Assembly (NCBI RefSeq): GCF_025464955.1
Contig: NZ_JAODNM010000089.1
Span: 46,096-110,095 of the forward strand
Source: Amycolatopsis sp.
GTDB lineage: Bacteria; Actinomycetota; Actinomycetes; Mycobacteriales; Pseudonocardiaceae
Length of the DNA stretch: 64,000 nucleotides
Direction of reading: 5' to 3'
Made by a program: the position numbers and the translations under genes. This document shows, one piece after another, positions 63,689 to 64,000 of this stretch. Every line of letters starts with the position of its first letter. Position 1 is the stretch's first letter. A model generated the notes under the pieces. That model was not told the DNA's origin and searched no databases. It worked only from the letters and a program-made list of their open reading frames with translations.

Positions 63689-63709
63689 CGCAACTCGACG
63701 GCGAGTTGC
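63689..63709. repeat. Dispersed palindrome, family B, copy 3
   Basis: Contains GCAACTCGACGGCGAGTTGC, identical to the core of the two units at 36556-36626. Confidence 0.75.
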
Positions 63710-63731
63710 TGGTGTGCCGGGAATGCAGTCA

Positions 63732-63782
63732 GGGCTCGTCAGTGTCGCGGCCGGATGATCCGGTCGCGACACTCACGAGCCC
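63732..63782. repeat. Dispersed palindrome, family A, copy 3
   Basis: GGGCTCGT...AGTGTCGCGGCCGG-ATGAT-CCGGTCGCGACACT...ACGAGCCC, with one C-C mismatch near the outer arm. It shares AGTGTCGCGGCCGG with copy 2 and ACTCACGAG with copy 1. It follows the HNH gene on the minus strand. Confidence 0.75.
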
Positions 63783-63799
63783 TGGTACGGGATATTCTG

Positions 63800-64000
63800 T
63801 TACACGTGCATGGTGTTACGCCTCGGTCTTCGAAGCGGATCAAGATGGGCAGGCGGGATGAAGTCCGGTCTCCCGTCACCACCCATCCGCACTTCCCAAC
63901 CACCGCAATGGACAAGACGGTGGTGGCGTTCACAGAGGAGGGTCAGGTTGTCCAGGTCGGTTGGCCCGCCGAGGATCCAGAAAATAATGTGGTGACCCTC
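63800..64000 (-). CDS. HNH endonuclease (13E12/DUF222 type), 3' end only
   Basis: 66 residues are visible before TAA at 63800-63802; the 5' part lies beyond the right edge. The sequence reads EGHHIIFWILGGPTDLDNLT then LLCERHHRLVHCGGWEV, the typical HNH core HHI-W-GGPT-NL-LC-HH found at the C-terminus of DUF222/13E12-repeat proteins. These are common, often multicopy, actinobacterial genes of unclear function. Confidence 0.8.
   Translation of the reverse strand, partial: EGHHIIFWILGGPTDLDNLTLLCERHHRLVHCGGWEVRMGGDGRPDFIPPAHLDPLRRPRRNTMHV

Larger units (their letters stand above)
63463..63799. other. Non-coding interval carrying two dispersed palindromes
   Basis: 337 nt without a convincing gene. 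It contains a family B palindrome (63689-63709) and a family A palindrome (63732-63782) only 23 nt apart. Nothing else was seen. Confidence 0.6.

Overview
The window is high-GC actinobacterial DNA (roughly 70% G+C, dense ATGA/GTGA stop-start overlaps, many GTG starts and some leaderless starts). Protein content and gene style point to a Pseudonocardiaceae member, most likely Amycolatopsis or a close relative; this is an inference from family resemblance, not from a search.

Left arm (1-24,500) is mixed housekeeping and secreted functions: a partial DEAD/DEAH helicase, a YihY/BrkB membrane protein, a pseudouridine-degradation pair (psuG-psuK), an M20 amidohydrolase, a two-domain methyltransferase overlapping dtd, a SigB-type sigma factor behind an ECF-type promoter, class I fumarase, a DeoR-regulated MFS transporter, a secreted lipase, a sedolisin (S53) protease flanked by two paralogous lipoproteins, a three-gene GntR / flavin oxidoreductase / phosphonatase-like module, and a secreted trypsin.

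The centre (24,515-58,226) is a steroid-degradation island in two blocks. Block 1 (24,515-36,516) handles the sterol side chain: fadD19 and echA19 (divergent), a further acyl-CoA ligase, a DUF35 OB-fold protein with ltp4 and ltp3, and cyp125 divergent from fadA5. Every divergent pair carries KstR-type boxes (TnnAACnnGTTnnA). Block 2 degrades rings C/D (HIP catabolism): two SDRs, echA20-ipdA-ipdB-ipdC, then fadA6-kstR2-ipdF-fadE30 divergent from fadD3-ECH-fadE31-fadE32-fadE33. It carries two KstR2-type boxes. Gene order closely follows M. tuberculosis Rv3548c-Rv3564, but is split by about 7 kb of unrelated genes (41,782-48,905): a hydrolase, a diguanylate cyclase, an MFS pump, a broken PAS gene and an amidohydrolase/sodium-solute symporter/DUF3311 operon.

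Right arm (58,328-64,000) has a desaturase, a metallo-beta-lactamase-fold protein, an Smr protein, a secreted OB-fold protein, an AT-richer orphan, a complete IS5-type element next to a truncated nucleotidyltransferase gene, two dispersed palindromic repeats, and the 3' end of an HNH endonuclease gene.

The main non-routine observations are: three KstR-controlled leaderless genes with identical box/-10/start geometry; two families of dispersed intergenic palindromes; a PAS-only gene interrupted by one in-frame TGA; a phosphonatase-like enzyme that keeps the Schiff-base lysine context; and a paralogous lipoprotein pair around a sedolisin that seems to lack a normal prodomain. No tRNA, rRNA or CRISPR array was seen.
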